NCBI GenBank assembly: GCA_902773065.1
Contig: CACYDD010000148.1
Coordinates: 1-6,524, forward strand
DNA: 6,524 nucleotides
Source of the DNA: an uncultured Ruminococcus sp.
GTDB taxonomy: Bacteria; Bacillota; Clostridia; Oscillospirales; Acutalibacteraceae
Reading direction: 5' to 3'
Part shown: positions 5,898 through 6,524 of the stretch, one piece after another
How positions within the stretch are numbered: position 1 is the stretch's first letter
How the letters are laid out: each line of letters starts with the position of its first letter
Notes under the pieces: generated by a model
The model's input: the letters and a program-made list of their open reading frames with translations, nothing else
Told to the model about the DNA's origin: nothing
Database searches by the model: none
Made by a program: the position numbers and the translations under genes

Positions 5898-6524
5898 TCA
5901 ATCGAACACTCTGGATTGGATTCGGTTTCCGGAACTGTCCAGAAGTGTATCATTATCATTGTCTCTTAAATACATCTGAAGCTGATATGCTTCAAGTATT
6001 TGCGGAACAGTAGGCATTTGGGCATCGGTCGTATCCGTACCGTAAAGCATACCTTCGATATACTGAAATACATTCCATAATCCTGCCGCTTTGAAACGTG
6101 TTGAATCCAGTGTAAGCTTGGCAGTTGGTTTGTAACCGTCAATCAGTATAGTAGTTGTGGAAATTTCCCAGGAATGGGTCAAAGCCTCGGGAGACTCATT
6201 GACTGTATTGTGAGAGGCTTCGGACGGTGCTGCTATACAGTTAAATATAATATTCAGCTTATAACCGTAATCATCTCCGTCTGTATCATTCCCGATTCGT
6301 GTCCGGTAACAAAAACCGAAATGACTTCTTTTTTGCTGAGTGATAAACACTCCTATTGCTATTTCTGCATTTCCAAGGCAATCGTTGAATTCATCAGGGA
6401 AGGTATATGCTTCTATCGATGCTCCGAGTTCCTCAGCTGAAATCAGATTCAGGTATTTGATATTGTCGGCATAAAGAGCGGTGGCTTCTGCTCCCGACGG
6501 GCTTTCGGTTACATTGATAAGACC
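5898..6524 (-). CDS. Phage major tail (tail tube) protein, C-terminal part; start outside window
   Basis: The minus-strand frame is open from the window edge (first codon 6524-6522) to a TGA at 5898-5900, giving 208 residues of a gene whose N-terminus lies beyond the window. A GTG at 6350 could be taken as a start, but conserved protein continues upstream of it (NVTESPSGAEATALYADN, then AEELGASIEAYTFPDEF), so that start is false. The pattern ALYADN / TFPDEF / FGFCYRTRIGNDTDG / GYKLNIIFNCIAAPSE / VNESPEALTHSWEIST is what I recognise as the major tail protein family of Bacillota siphophages, the subunit that polymerises into the tail tube around the tape measure. The C-terminal ~50 residues (PQILEAYQLQ, then DNDNDTLLDSSGNR) resemble the usual acidic tail of the family. 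It is followed by a likely terminator and then the tail chaperone gene, the standard order in tail modules. Family call is from memory of conserved sequence, not a search. Confidence 0.88.
   Translation of the reverse strand, partial: GLINVTESPSGAEATALYADNIKYLNLISAEELGASIEAYTFPDEFNDCLGNAEIAIGVFITQQKRSHFGFCYRTRIGNDTDGDDYGYKLNIIFNCIAAPSEASHNTVNESPEALTHSWEISTTTILIDGYKPTAKLTLDSTRFKAAGLWNVFQYIEGMLYGTDTTDAQMPTVPQILEAYQLQMYLRDNDNDTLLDSSGNRIQSRVFD

Noticed and set aside
5898..6350. GTG at 6350 as the start of a 150-residue tail protein
   Set aside because: Recognisable conserved tail-protein sequence continues in the same frame up to the window edge.
1..6524. Defence system, CRISPR array, tRNA, insertion sequence, retroelement or attachment site
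   Set aside because: All sequence is accounted for by tail-module and lysin genes plus one short gap; no direct-repeat array, transposase, reverse transcriptase or cloverleaf was seen.

Overview
The window is a block of a double-stranded DNA tailed-phage genome, most likely a siphovirus prophage of a gut-type Gram-positive host (Bacillota, Clostridia; a Ruminococcus/Oscillospiraceae-like host is a guess). The reasons are moderate G+C, strong GGAGG-type ribosome binding sites, tightly packed genes all on one strand, and protein families I recognise from Bacillota phages. All real genes read on the minus strand, so transcription runs from high to low coordinates. I see no gene on the plus strand; the many plus-strand open frames are shadows of the minus-strand genes.

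In transcription order the layout is: the C-terminal 208 codons of the major tail (tube) protein (6524 to 5898, start outside the window); a 55-nt gap with a likely intrinsic terminator (5862-5890); a 133-residue tail assembly chaperone (5842-5441); a 184-residue partner protein that I take as the second chaperone component (5422-4868); a 509-residue modular peptidoglycan hydrolase with GH25 lysozyme, CHAP and three ChW-like wall-binding repeats (4861-3332); a 125-residue HK97 gp10-like protein (3326-2949); and the first 984 codons of a long tape measure protein (2952 to 1, continuing out of the window). From the chaperone onward the genes are 4 to 18 nt apart or overlap, which suggests one translationally coupled operon. 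No stretch above 60 nt lacks a gene.

The genes fit one job, building the tail: the tube protein polymerises around the tape measure, which sets the length, while the two chaperone ORFs keep the tape measure soluble. The least standard points are the complete lysin gene between the chaperones and the tape measure, and a ~290-residue coiled-coil block with 11-residue periodicity that interrupts the conserved N-terminal tape-measure domain. I also note the two chaperone ORFs, in one frame and separated by a single TAA, and a slippery A AAA AAG heptamer at the end of the first. I found no defence system, CRISPR array, RNA gene, insertion sequence, attachment site or clearly unprecedented system.
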